Origin: Apostichopus parvimensis
Lineage: Eukaryota; Echinodermata; Holothuroidea; Aspidochirotida; Stichopodidae
DNA length: 38,508 bases
Assembly: GCA_000934455.1 (NCBI GenBank)
Contig: KN883909.1
Location: 59,621 to 98,128, forward strand
Reading direction: 5' to 3'
The notes beneath the pieces are model-generated. The model was given only the letters and a program-made list of their open reading frames with translations, ran no database searches and was not told the origin of the DNA. Positions 1 through 12,600 of this stretch are shown here, in pieces (position 1 is the stretch's first letter; the number at the start of each line of letters is the position of its first letter). The position numbers were made by a program, and so were the translations under genes.

Positions 1-2
1 AA

Positions 3-158
3 ATCGGCTTCAAACTTGGAACGATATCGTATAAACTACAAGTGATCAACTCACGCCACAGTTACGATCTGCAGTCAGAGACTGGGGGCAGCATTTCAAG
101 TTTCTCAGAACTAGATAGGACCGGTATGACAGAGCTGATGTTGGGCATTGCTGGATAG
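3..158 (+). CDS. 3'-terminal coding exon (partial) of an unidentified gene
   Basis: One frame is open from the left edge (codon 1 at 3-5) to a TAG at 156-158, about 51 codons, while the other two forward frames hit stops within 45 bases. The predicted C-terminus is Ser/Thr-rich and ends in residues TELMLGIAG. GC content and codon use look more coding-like than the AT-rich DNA that follows immediately. I do not recognise the family. There is no splice acceptor in view, so the exon continues beyond the window. Candidate AATAAA signals for this transcript lie at 550-555, 580-585 and 585-590. It could still be a chance open frame because it is short. Confidence 0.45.
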   Translation: MGFKLGTISYKLQVINSRHSYDLQSETGGSISSFSELDRTGMTELMLGIAG

Positions 159-417
159 CCATTTTTTTGTCTATTATTCTATATCTTTTGGGAGTACCCC
201 TAAACAGCGTCTCAACCTAAAGAATCTGATTCCTATGATCATTGGAGATTGAACTGAATACTCTGTATCAAATCTTTCCCGATGTTAACATGTCACAGCT
301 GTTTAAAGTTTTAATAACATCTTGTATTATCAGATACTGTATTTGTGACCAGTCACATTATTTTAAGATCGGGTCGAGTGACTGCTTTTGAATTTTGTGA
401 CCAGAGCGAACCGTTTT

Positions 418-1202
418 ACTCAAGTCACTATATTGTTATCTTGGGGAAAATATTAAGCAAACTTGTATGTGGCACTTCACTATGAAAATTTAGTAATCCT
501 ACTCAATGATCTAGTGACTCAAATTAAAAATTGTTAAAATATTTTTGATAATAAATATTTTTATATAATATTTTTCTATAATAAAATAAAAGATAATGTA
601 ATCATTCAAATTTGCAGTATTTACATGAATTGACAAATTGTAAGTCTTAATTTTATCTTTAAATGTGTATAGTTCCAAAAAACATAATTATTAAAAAATG
701 AACTTTTTCCTTTGTCCTGGCCTATTTTTTTTCTTTAATCAAAATACTCTGTGCCAGATGATGTATTTGCTAAACTAACATTTGGCCATCATGGAGTCAA
801 GTCACTATATTATATCTATGGGGAAATTATTGACTTGCTCGAGTCCTTTAGTTAATAGTCACTTTAATCATGGCTCCTTACAACACCCAATAATTGTACG
901 AATTAGGTGTTTACATTTTACATTTGACCCGTTTAAATGAATTGACAAAATTAACAAAAAATACATAATTTCTTGTCAATGAAAATTCATTTTGTGTACA
1001 AAAAAAAGAAGGATTGAACTCTCTATACCAGCTCTATATTTTGCATTACGTCAGGTTCAATTTTACAAGATTTATAGTTTAAAAACTTAATAATTAAACA
1101 ATGAACTTTTTGCCTTTTTCCTTTCTCTTTGTAAATTGAAAGCGCTATGCTGGATGACGCATTTCCTGAAATTAATTTAAAGATGATTTTAGCCATCATT
1201 TG
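418..1202. repeat. diverged tandem duplication, two units of about 380-410 bp
   Basis: Unit A (418-794) and unit B (795-1202) share, in the same order, several blocks: CAAGTCACTATATT (421 and 798), ATGAATTGACAAA (around 624 and 936), AATGAACTTTTT (around 697 and 1100) and a block ending GCCATCAT (around 785 and 1192). The spacing between the blocks differs through indels, notably extra sequence in unit B near 960-1080. Neither unit has a credible open frame. This looks like an old local duplication or two copies of an unnamed repeat. Confidence 0.6.
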
Positions 1203-2487
1203 TTTTGTTTTGGCTCTTTTTATTGTATTCATTATTTTCATATTTTCTTATTTTCATTTTTTTGTTTTACATTCCAGTTGCTGTTATTTTGTTTCAGAGT
1301 AGGTTTGTCTTTCTGTACTTTCTTTACCATTCAAAATATATATAATGTGTTTATAATGAAAAGTTTTTCCTTTAAAAAATATCTTTCAATTTCTGTATTA
1401 TGAAATATCAACTTTTTATGTGCCATAACTATATAAACAATCGCTCTGCACTCGTATGGATTTGAAAATAACACTTTCGTGAGGTAAAACTTACGTAAAC
1501 AATTTTTTGCTGAGTAACCAATTCTGCTTCAAACCACTTTTAAAATCCTTCAAAAAAACTGAAAGAGCAATGTTTCAGCATTTTTATCTCTCTCTCTCGC
1601 TTGCCAATATTTTCTTTTTTTCAACAGAAATGAATGAATTTATGTGTTATCCTCTCTATTTTTCTTCTTCCTATTTGCCTTATATTTATGGAAATATGAA
1701 CAAATATAGCAAGTTATTAAAGGAACTTTATGATCTTTTAGTGTAATATCATATCGTAGTGAGTTACTGTACATGTTTCATGCAATAATTCCATAGATGT
1801 TGTTTATGTTACATGTTTTAATAACTAAATACTACCATGTATTGTGCTCTGATTGCTCGGGTCTGTAATAAGACAAATCTTGCCGTTATTATTTGCAAAG
1901 AGAGACAGAAAAAAAGGAACAAAACAGCTGTTGACAACTTGATGATAAAATAAAGAGATTATTACCTTGTGTCGTAAAGTATAATCAAGGTTGTAACTAA
2001 TTGCATTTCAACTGATTTGTCCATTTCTTTGTTCGTTGTGTTTGTGTTTTGGGTTTTTTTGTTTGGGTCCTTCCAATTAGTATGAAAATGTTATTAAATT
2101 GATGTAGTTTGACTTGAAACAAATTTGCATAATATATCACAGTTCTTATTTTATTTGTAAAATACTTTTGGCAATATGCAATATTTGCCAAAATTTTGCA
2201 TGTTGACCTCTGGTGTTCTATTAGTGCTCACTTGAAAATAAACAGTGTGCTTGGAAATGATATTTTATGATGCAACAAAGGTTAGACAAGTTTCTTAAAA
2301 TAGCCTTAATTTGTCATCGACCACAAGTTTTTTGTTATATTTTAATATTTGTGCTTTAGTACTTTAGTTTCACTTAACATTGAAACCGAAGGGAATAGAA
2401 ACTAGCTGTAGATGTAAACAGTTGTAGGAAATGAATTATTATGATTAAAATAACTGCAATAAGAGCAAATGCTTTACTGGCCAACAG

Positions 2488-2660
2488 GCTTAAAAGGTCT
2501 TCATTATTGGCCCCAAAGTTTTAGCACCCATAAATTTGCTAAAAATTTAATTCCAATCACTTGGCGATTATTAAACTAGACAGTTACATGTTCTTCTCTT
2601 GTGTGACTCAATTTACAGTGAAATCAAACATTTGGGGGCCAAATACTGATGATATTCAAA
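2488..2660. mobile_element. MITE-like inverted-repeat element, copy 1
   Basis: The left arm near 2488-2522 reads CTTAAAAGGTC, then TATTGGCCCCAAAG. The right arm near 2631-2660 carries the inverse, TTTGGGGGCCAAA followed by TGATGAT. The interior of about 110 bases has no coding capacity. The same arm sequences occur at 24135-24412 and 34260-34450, so this is a small dispersed family rather than a single chance palindrome. Exact boundaries and target-site duplications could not be fixed. Confidence 0.55.
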
Positions 2661-4965
2661 GTAACAATATTAGATAGTTTGAAATAAACATGTCGCCAAT
2701 TCTCGGAAATACTTTTTATTTTATGTTAGTTTTGGTTTTTGTCATGTTTCTTTTTTTTTGATTAGTACTTTGAAATACTCGTTGACAAGTACTCAGTCAT
2801 TTACGACATACCAATATAATTGCTAAAGGTCACATAAATGGGTATAAACTAATATTGCATCTTTTGAAACATAAAGTAACAATCTGAAACAATTGTGAAA
2901 GTCAATGTTGGTTCAATGTTTCTTTTTAGTTTTGTTGGTAGCATGCATGTAAGAAGCAAGTACAATACAAGTAGTATACACAACTGTTGAGATCAAAAAT
3001 AAAATAAGAGCAGATTTTAATCAATTTCACCACAAATATCTATTTTTGCAATAGTTCATGAGCTTGCTCTGTTAAATCACACACTGAATATGCCTGCTAC
3101 GTAGTCGTTAACACCAGTAATGTTTTATTGGTAAACCACAGCCCTACAACATGTGACGACACATTTATAAGCAAATAAAAATTACACGATACTTAACATC
3201 TTGCAGAAGGTAAGCGACACCAGCACACAAACAGTTTACATTGTACTTGAAAGACAAGTATTCTTTGCAGGTTCTTAATTTCTCACTCTCTCATCCCATG
3301 CCCCTCCCCTTTCCCCCTCCCTCCCTGGCAGATGTCATTGCTGCTACATAATTGGACAGTCTATGCTCCACTTTTAGACACTCAGATACTCTCCGCTTAA
3401 GCCTTCTCTAGTCAGAAATGAAAATCATTTAAAACGTCCCCCCCCCCCTCCCTTCCCCTACAAATATATGAAATGTGTCCAAACTTGGAGGTTTTCTTCA
3501 ATTCTATATTGACATTTCAAATTACTATAAGCCCTATTTAAAGTTACATTGAGATATTTAGTCTTCACTTTGCAGTATGGAAAACTAGTGGTAATGAAGA
3601 ATGTAACAGAAAAAGAGAAATAATGCAATTTACATTTTTCTCTTTAACACTAATGCCAGAAACGAGTGCAGTCCTCTTTTTTATACACCAACAAATTTAT
3701 TTTAAAGTGTTGACTTTCAGCCATGTACTTGAATGGAATGACTATTGCAACATTTGACTCTGCATAGCAGTATGCTACAGAAATGTTTAAGTGTTTATCA
3801 ACTTATCGAAATATCTCATGAAAGATGTTGGAACAAATTGTCAACAATAATTTACATGAAGAAGTTAACATTTTGAAAGGCACATACATATCAGCATCAA
3901 CATGTGCTGCTTCAACAGTGAATATTACATAGCACACTTTAATGTTATAATTTAGATAAATAATACTATAGTCAGCCTCTGCTAGCTTTTATGCAAATAT
4001 GAACTGATATACTAGCACACAAATGAAGCACATCAAAAAACAAAAGAAAAGCATCAAAACAAACCTTACAAAAATTGTATAAAAAAATATAGCATAAAAT
4101 AAAAATAGATATCAAAAAGTACCAGAATAGAGAAAAAAATAGATTTACACCAAAATTATATCATCTTAGAACTGAGGAAGTTAACTCATTGCTTTGGTTT
4201 TAGATAAAGCCTGAAAAATTGTAAATTCTTTAGAATTTGCTCAGGTAATGAGAATCTTAAAAAACAGATGTTCAATCTTTACCCACCTGTTTACAGCTGC
4301 AGATAAAAGTAAATATTCATTATAAAGAATTGAAAATATGAAAATAAAAATTAATAAAACAAGAAAATATTTAAATTTATTCCACAGTTAATCCCTCAGA
4401 TGGGACAGAATATCCGACACACATTGACTCGTGGACAGTGATAAAAATAATTTACAAAAAATCTTTTACAAAGCAAATATGAAATATAAAAAACTTTGTC
4501 CAAAGGTGTTACTCATTCAGAGTATGATTTTTTAGGTAGAAAATATTATATAAAATAATTAATCTCTTGAATGACCTGAATATTTCCAAAATAGTGACAG
4601 AAAAAGAGGTGTTAAACATTGAAAATTAGTAACTGAAAAATATTTGATTTTACTAGCATAGTAAGTCGGAACTGTTGTTATGTTTGAGGACAAAAGGAAC
4701 AACCACATAAGTCATTGCACAAACTATTGCCTAATTCCTCCATCAAAGTCTAATCCCAGATTCACTTTTTGAAAGTATTTACCAAATTTCCTTTCCTAAA
4801 AAGTTGTCACCCAGGAGCTTTTTTGTATGATTTCCAAAACTCAAAGTGACCTCAAAACTTGTTAACATTTTCCTTCCACAGTTAAAATCAAGATTACCTA
4901 GTAAAAATAATGAACTGCATTGCTATAGATTTTTAGCATCGAATAGCAACGGAATCTTTTACCCA

Positions 4966-6649
4966 TTATTCCCTTATTTCAGGGGCGATCCTTTTCGGAG
5001 CAGCGCTGAAATCTCGATGCGTCTTACCCGTAGCTTTTGCTTTCCATACTACTTGTCGAATCCTTTCTGCTGCACTTTCTGTTCTTGCTTTGTGTGACGT
5101 CTGTATTTTACCGACCGATTGCAAGTAAGCCTCCAGCTGTCGGCGAGAACGGAGATGAAATTCCCCGTGACTTTCAAATGGATTTTTCACCTCTGGTGTA
5201 GAAGGGGTGACTGTCTGCTTTGAAATGATTTTACCATCTGCTTTTTTGCTTTCAAAATTTGGTTCCACTCGCCCCTTGCCATGCATGAGCATCGGTGGAG
5301 TTGACATCGTCTCGGTACACGAGGTGGTCCAACCGTGAGATTTCTGTTTCCTTAGAGGTGAAGGACCGTTGGAATGATTCGATGTTTGAGTTCGGCTGGA
5401 AACTGCACTTTTACACCTTCTTGGACTTTGAACTTTGACGTGTGACCTTGAGGACACTTTGGAATGAGCAGTTTTTGGCCGACTCTGTCTGGCTTTGGGG
5501 ATCGTAGAAGCGATGCGTTTTGGATGGATGCTCTGATGAGGCTGAACATGGAGTGGAAATGTTTCAATCGGCGTGATAATCGTTTCGGCCACGATGTTAT
5601 CTCTGTCGACAACCACCTCCACCTCACCCTCCGATTCTGCGTCACTAATACTTGAATAATCAGATTCCTGCAAAGTTACTCTCCCTACTTCTATTGCAAC
5701 AGTATTCGCTGCCGTGTTGTGCACAACGGGATTATCGTACTGCTTTCCAGATTCAATCACTCCGACTTCCAACAACAATTTTTCACGTTGGATCGGTTTC
5801 TTATCGATCCTTATTCGAGAATTCTTTAGGGATTTGATTTCAGAGAGACTCGTCTGATCCGATAAAGTTTGCTGCCTCCCACTGACTGGAGCACTTTTGC
5901 CTCTTATGGGCATCCATAGGCCAGACCGCTTTGTACTGACGTTGGTGGAAGATTTCGCTGTGGTTGGCCTTGACAATGAATTAAATCCACTCTCAGATAT
6001 TGCTCTTTGACTGGAAGCTCCACCAACCTCCCAGAATTGGTCGCTTCTCTTAAAATCAAGTCCACAGGTAAGATCTTCCGATCGGACCGAAAGATGATTG
6101 GCTGAATTAATTCTCGACTTGCTGCTATATCTGGAGGAGATACTAGACGTCGGTCTAAAACTGCAGCAAGAATGGGATTTATGAGGGACTCGGGAGCCAC
6201 CGGTTCTTAGCCTTGTGAACGGCATGTGGGTCTTGGGGGCTCCGTTCAAATCGGATGTGGATTTTGAACGGAGGTCGGTCATGTTGCTGTAAACACTCCC
6301 TTTCAGACTGTCGGTCAGTTTAATATTTTGAACACACCGTTGCACTTGTTCGGCGTGCTCCAACTTCTTGGGGCTCAACGAGCGACTGCTGTGGGAGAGC
6401 TGGCTGACTTCCATCGTACTGCCTGCATTGGTCAACGAGACAGTTCTGTGAGATACTAGCTTTGGATTGGCTGAGGCGACACGTTCACTTCGGTTTGCTC
6501 TCACCAAGGCGTAGGGTTGACGTCTGAGCGAAGCCTCCTCGAAATTGTTTTTGTAACGGAGCAGCTCGATCTTCTCGTCGGAGCCGTAGTCCCAGTCGAT
6601 CTCCTCAAAGTTGAGAATGAGAAGATTGTTGATGGTGTTCAAGGCTAAT
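4966..6649 (-). CDS. FBXW10: FBXW10-like coding exon 10 (end of propeller and long C-terminal tail)
   Basis: This exon follows acceptor TTCTTACAG|ATTAGC. It encodes about 560 residues and ends at TAA (4966-4968). The first 15 residues close the propeller (LALNTINNLLILNFEEIDW). The rest is Ser-, Arg- and Thr-rich with little predicted structure. It has one acidic patch (SDAESEGEVEVVVDRD) and a basic, possibly helical end (RSRRQLEAYLQSV, then AAERIRQVVWKAKA). A single long exon for the tail is consistent with a fast-evolving disordered region. No enzymatic motif is visible. Confidence 0.9.
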
Positions 6650-9600
6650 CTGTAAGAAAAAAAAGTATCAATTTAACAAAAAATAAGCAAGCTTACAAAA
6701 TGTAAATTGCTTTAAATGAGCTTCTTTGCAACTGCAGAATTTCCATCAAAATTTTGTGTCGTGGACCTGTCTTCTCCAAGTTTCTATTGAGAAAATATTT
6801 TATGAGGAATCCAAAGACTCGCTCCATTGCAGCGATCTCGTAACAATCCAGTTTATAATTTATAACTTAACTTTTCCAGTTTCGGAAGAATACCGGAGAA
6901 ATTGCTAAAGCTCCCGCAAGCAAGGATCAACACAAAACACCACTATAAATCTAGCCTGTTGTATTTCATTCCTTATGTTAAATTGCAATAAGTTGTTGAG
7001 TCTGTAAAATTCAAAAGTGTGAAGTGACTTGAACGAGTCTGTCAAGTTGTTCCACATCGACACTGTATAGCGGACTCCAGTCAGGATAAATTAACAGTAA
7101 TGACTCCACTCGAACTTCAGTGATTAGTGATTAATTTATAAGTTACTAACGAGTACTTCTTCTCACCCTCTAAAGGGTGCAATCAACTACCACAAAACCA
7201 CCTCTGGAGGGTATCATACTCTATCACGTTTGTGTTATATGTCATATGCCGTTATATGTCCGGTTGCCTGTTTTAACTTTTTAGTTAGATTACTGCAACA
7301 GATCACTTTTTGGTCTCCATGCTTTGAGATTATTCCTTTTATCTCAAGTAATATATAAATACAATTGTTCATCATCACCATTACCATAATCATCCGGATT
7401 ATTAGTAGTTTTAGTAGTTTCTTACCACCTGTAAATCAAAATTGATTCTTGACCAAAACAGATGACAGTAAGTGGGATCAAAATCTCACCTGTTACCACA
7501 AGGGTGTATCGTGAGGATTGGATCTGACCTACTGTTGCCTCTCATGACCCTCAGACAGTCCCCGGTCAACATGTTCCAAATCCTGAGTTTTCCATCTTCG
7601 CAGCCGGTCACCAGCCTCAGGTAATTCATCTCCAGACATAGCACTTCTCTGATGATACAAATTTACAATTAATATGTGTTAAAGAAGCTGGAACTTTTCT
7701 TTCAATTACTAACATTTTATAAGACTAGTAATCTTTCCACTAGGTCTGCTCATCTTCCTCCTACTTTCCTCTACTCTCCTCTTCCCACACCCTCACCCAA
7801 CCTCATCCTTATCCATTGTTCCAACGTCCATTGTTCCCTAATATCTGCTCACTTTCCACCAATTTTCCTCTCCTCTCCACTTCACTTCCAACACCCTCAC
7901 CCAACCTCATCATTGTACATTGTTCCCCAAGTCCATTGTTGTCTCTAAGAATATTCATGAAGTATAGTATAAGTAGAATTATCAGTAAAGTTTCACATAC
8001 TTTGGATGTCTCAGGGCTTTAATGCATTTAGTGACGTCTCCTAGTGCGCTCCAGATAAGGGCATAGCCGTCAGCACTCCCTGAGGCGATGTGATAACTGT
8101 CCACCTTAACACAGGTGATTGGACCAGCATGGGTGTGAGGATCGCTTATGCCATATTGGTTCTTCTGTCTAGGTGACTTGTAGAACATCTGCAAGGAATT
8201 TGAGCATATTTATGAACGTTCTACTGCATGGCAGAATGGTCACAGATGCTTTGAGGGCAGTTGCCATAGCAACATGCAAGTTTTACCAAGGCTATTTTTA
8301 CCCTTCGCCCTTCTCATTCACTCTCCCAAGCCCCAAATAAAAAAATGAAAATAGTTGCACCAGTATCAACTGTAGAGTTCTACTGAATTCAGACTAAGGA
8401 TATTATTCTTATAAATGGTTATTCGTGTCGTGGAATTTCAAGCCTTTTATTTCAGATCTTCTCAACAAGGTCAAGCTTCCCACCCTCACATTTGGGAGAA
8501 TGTTACTTCTTCTAAATCCAAAAAGTCTGATTCAATAACCCAACCTCCCTCCAGCCAAATTTGACCGTCGGCTACCAACCTTGATCAGGCAGGCTTTCTC
8601 GACGCTCCATACTTTGACCCTTCCGCCCTCACATCCGCTGACCACAGTGTCTTCGTGAATGGCCACACTATTGATTTGTCTGGCATGCTTGAATGTACGG
8701 ATACACTTTCCAGTAGAAAAATTCCAGACTGTAAATAAGAAAGAACAACAGAATTGGTTTTTCTCGGTAACACGCAAATCTTTGAAGAAAGGAGACAAAA
8801 TGATCTACATTGTGAGGGCGTTGTGGTCAAGTGGTTAAGGCAGTGGACTTGTGATCTAAGGATTAAAGGTTCGAGCCCTGGCCAGATCATTGCGTTGTGT
8901 CCTTGGGCAAGGCACTTTATCTCCATTGCCTCTCTTCACCCAGGTGTATAAATGGGGACTTGCGATGTGACTTGTAAATATAGTTGCGTGCCCGGTTTGT
9001 GGCTGCACCCTATGGGAAGTCCCCCAGGGGACACGTGGCTGCCTGTTGTGCCCCAGGAGAGATTGTTTGAATTGTGCACACTTTGGTGTGTAGGTGTGAC
9101 AAGTTACCAATGACCAGGGTTAATTGTAAAGCGCATAGAACTTGTGGATTATGCGCTATATAAATAACGGCGTAATAATAATAATAATAATACAATATGG
9201 AAACTCATATCAGCTCGTTGAAAAGTATCATCCATACTACATCGTAACTCAGTCAAGCCCATGGTTTCATTATCATGCAGATATGATATAAAACCATATC
9301 ATTTCATATCATGTCTAATACTGTTCCCTTACATTCATTCAACGTTAATATTGTAAATAAAATGATTATTTTTAACACCAAACTCACCTTTGACAGCCTT
9401 ATCTTTACTGCCAGAAACTAATTTATCTCCAGACATAGCCAGACATCTCACAGTTCCTTGGTGGCCATTAAAGATTTTAAGAGGTTTACCTGTAGAAATA
9501 CTCCAACATCTAAAACGAAAAAAAAAAAACCAAAAAAAACCTCAAAAAAGGTTTTCGAATCATTTATCTTTAACATTTGTAAAAATATGTTATTATTATG

Positions 9601-12600
9601 AAAAACAAAAGTTTCAATACTACCATCTCAGTTGTCCATATTTGATTTACTCTTGGAAGTAATTTCAGTGGTTGGGATTTTTTGGGAAATTCATACACAT
9701 TTAGAGATGTCAAACAATGTTTTCACTCTGGTACATTACAACATCATTTGAAATTTTTTGAACAGAAATTCTAAAATCTAAGCATCCAATGGTTGACCCC
9801 ATGCTTGAAACCAAATCAATAATAAATAATAAATAGATAATAGATATTCGCACCTGATACTAGTATCAAAACTCCCACTCAGAACAAAGCCATCTTTCTC
9901 GTTAATGAATAAGCTCTTAATGGATCCAGCATGGCCTGTGATGAGAGGGCGGACCTCCTGCCCTCTGTTGATATCTATGAAACGGACATGTCTATCGAAG
10001 GAGCCCACGGTCACGAGATCGCCAAAGTTGTAATGAACGACACGGTTGAAATCATCTCTGAAGGGAAAAATAAAATGCACATCCAAAAGAATTGTTTAAT
10101 AAAAGTTGATAATTTATTGAATAGCACAAGTATGCAGTGGATAAACCTGTCTGTGATTTTGAGATCATACAAATGTTTGATACAAAATTGGTTATTTTTT
10201 AAACAAGTAGCTGAAGGTAGATTAAAGATGAGACATCACATTCAGCTAAAACATGGGACAAGAAAACAAGAGCATGATTTTCGTTTTTGGTCATCCTTGA
10301 AATTCATTTTGCATTCAATGTCAGAAAAGAGTATTCAAACCTCTCTTATTTAAATTCAAGACACGGATCATGTACTTTTAATCTTCATTTCTTATATTTT
10401 GGTGTAATCCATTTTGTGATATTCATGTCAAAAATATTCATGTCCATTGACAGTACATACAAGTCATTGAATACTTAACGGAGCGCTTCGCCTTTTACAG
10501 GCACAAGTGGACCTCTTTGCCCTTACAGATCTGCTCCCCAAACTCGGGTGCCATGGACCCAGATTGATAGCAATGGGCCTAAGGTTTAATAAATTTGGAT
10601 TTTTATGCTCTGCATAATTCCTTAAAAAAATTAACATTTATTAAATTATTAATTATGTATTAATTGCAAATGTTTCTTACTGATCCGAAAGAACCATGAC
10701 ATTGTAAGGCCCACAGTAGATATTTCTCGTCTCCATGTTCACAGGGGAGGTGATCAAACCACTGTATGAGCCCTCCAGGTCAACTTCACTCTTGAAGTTG
10801 ACGTCAACAGGCTCCTCCTCGGAGATGAAAATTTCGAATGACCCTGGAACCACCTGAGGTATGGACACTGGGATGTAATCTGCATACAATGGGTTACCAC
10901 CCTTTGCAGATGAACCCTAAAATTAAAAACAAATATGTATTAATAAATGATAAGATGTTATTTTTTAACCCGCTTTCATGAACTGCAGTTTATAATACAA
11001 TGTATAGAAGTGGAAGGATATGTCTGTCTTTGAATGAGCAGAAGTGTTACAGAATCTTTTTTTTTTTAGGGTGGGGGGGGGGGGCTGAGGGCTAAATGAC
11101 GAGATGCTAAGAGGATTGAAAACAACATATATATTAACACCTTTACCTCTTAGCCCTATAAGATTGATCAGTTACTTGATTCAATGCACTCATGCTAACA
11201 GGGTGTGCAGTAGGGATGGGTTGGGGGGGTGGGAGTGGGCAAATCTGACAAAAAAAGCCCATTGAATCATTTTAAGGAAAATGAAACTTTTCAAACTAAC
11301 CTGCATCAACATGACCTCTTCCCACATGATCTGTCTTAATCTCATATCTTCCTCTACTTCTGTAGCAATGGCCTCCCAGTGTTGACTGACTTTCAAACAA
11401 TTAACCTATCGAATTAACCAGAAAGGATCAGAGCATTTATGATAGAGAAAGAGTATTAATTGTATTAGTTGGGTACATGCCGTAACTATCATTCTACAAT
11501 TGTGGTGGATTTTCAACCGAAGGTCCACTTATCAAACTTGAAGAACTAGTGCATTGTCTAATGTACCATACCAGGTAGTATTTGTATTCAGTTGATGATG
11601 AATAACACCATTAGCCCTGAGTTTAATATGCAAATGAGGCACACCTGTTATAACATTGAACAAGTGATCTCTTATTGCATTACATTCGACATTCAGAAGG
11701 GAAATGTTCACCTGTCAATTTTAAATGGTGAATCATAGTTTGAGGTGAAGTGCATCATGATTGGGTCATTTTGTTGTGGTACTGCCACCCATGGTATACA
11801 ATAAAGTGGTTAACACAGGAATGATACGACCAGTTAAAGCTATGATCTGGGTTTATCAATTTATCATATTTCATGTGAGTTTTACAGTTTAATGATTATT
11901 GAGTAAGTTTTGAAAATAAGGCAGATTTAAGGTGAAGTCTACCATTTCAGTTGTGGATGAGTTTGGTTTGAAAGTAGAAAAGGTTGTGAAGTACTGCAGA
12001 AGCATATGAAAGCTTCCACCTGTTCTAGAAAGAAACTGAAAAATAACATGAAATTATTTTAGTTTACCAACACTTCCAACCTTTGGATTCTTCAGCAACA
12101 AAAATTGCACTGAATAAAGTTTGCCCTCAGTTGCACCCCATTACCCTAATATCCTACCCTCCCTATCTTCCTCCTTTAGCCCATCCTAACCACTCGGGCC
12201 ACTCTTGGGACAAAAAATGCCCCAATTGACACTTTCAGGAAAATGCCTTTGAACAAATTTGTAACTTCTTACCAAATCTGAATATTCCATGAAACTTAGA
12301 ATGTACTTTGATATATGAACTGGTAAGTCTCTGATGAAGTCCCTGTACTTCATGACTCCTCCTAATGATCGACGAGAGACGGGAGTGACGCAGACACGGG
12401 GATCGACGGAGGAGTCTTCCGAGTTGCCATCGCTCTCTTCGTCTGTCGCTGCGTCGACCACGATGTGGGAGGAATCGAGATCATCTTCATTCTCGAATGG
12501 ATTGATCGGGACGGAATACTCCCCCGAAGCACGCCGTAGCCATTCATTCTCTGGGTGGTCGGTAGAGTTGTAGGAATAGACCGTGTCAGCTAAAGATTCT

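Larger units (their letters stand above)
159..4965. other. 3'UTR/intergenic region between convergent genes
   Basis: No convincing coding sequence is seen. The region is AT-rich with many short non-conserved open frames. It should contain the 3'UTR of the left-edge gene on the plus strand and that of the FBXW10-like gene on the minus strand. A minus-strand AATAAA (plus TTTATT at 4376-4381) lies about 585 bases downstream of the FBXW10-like stop codon and is a possible polyadenylation signal. Repeats inside are listed separately. Confidence 0.6.

Noticed and set aside
7676..8022. Pro/Ser/Leu-rich open frames that look like repeat proteins
   Set aside because: They are translations of the two-unit pyrimidine minisatellite in an intron.
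8813..8885. A functional tRNA gene
   Set aside because: A and B boxes are present, but pairing is imperfect and the sequence continues into a SINE body and tail.
9931..10353. 140-residue plus-strand open frame
   Set aside because: It is antisense to FBXW10-like exon 5 and its intron. The minus-strand WD repeat reading is clearly the coding one.
10499..10612. Plus-strand open stretch containing VDLFALTDLLPKLG, reminiscent of retroelement RNase H-type VDLFA motifs
   Set aside because: Only one short motif matches, the remainder does not resemble a reverse transcriptase or RNase H, and it lies inside an FBXW10-like intron. A decayed retroelement scrap is possible but not supported.
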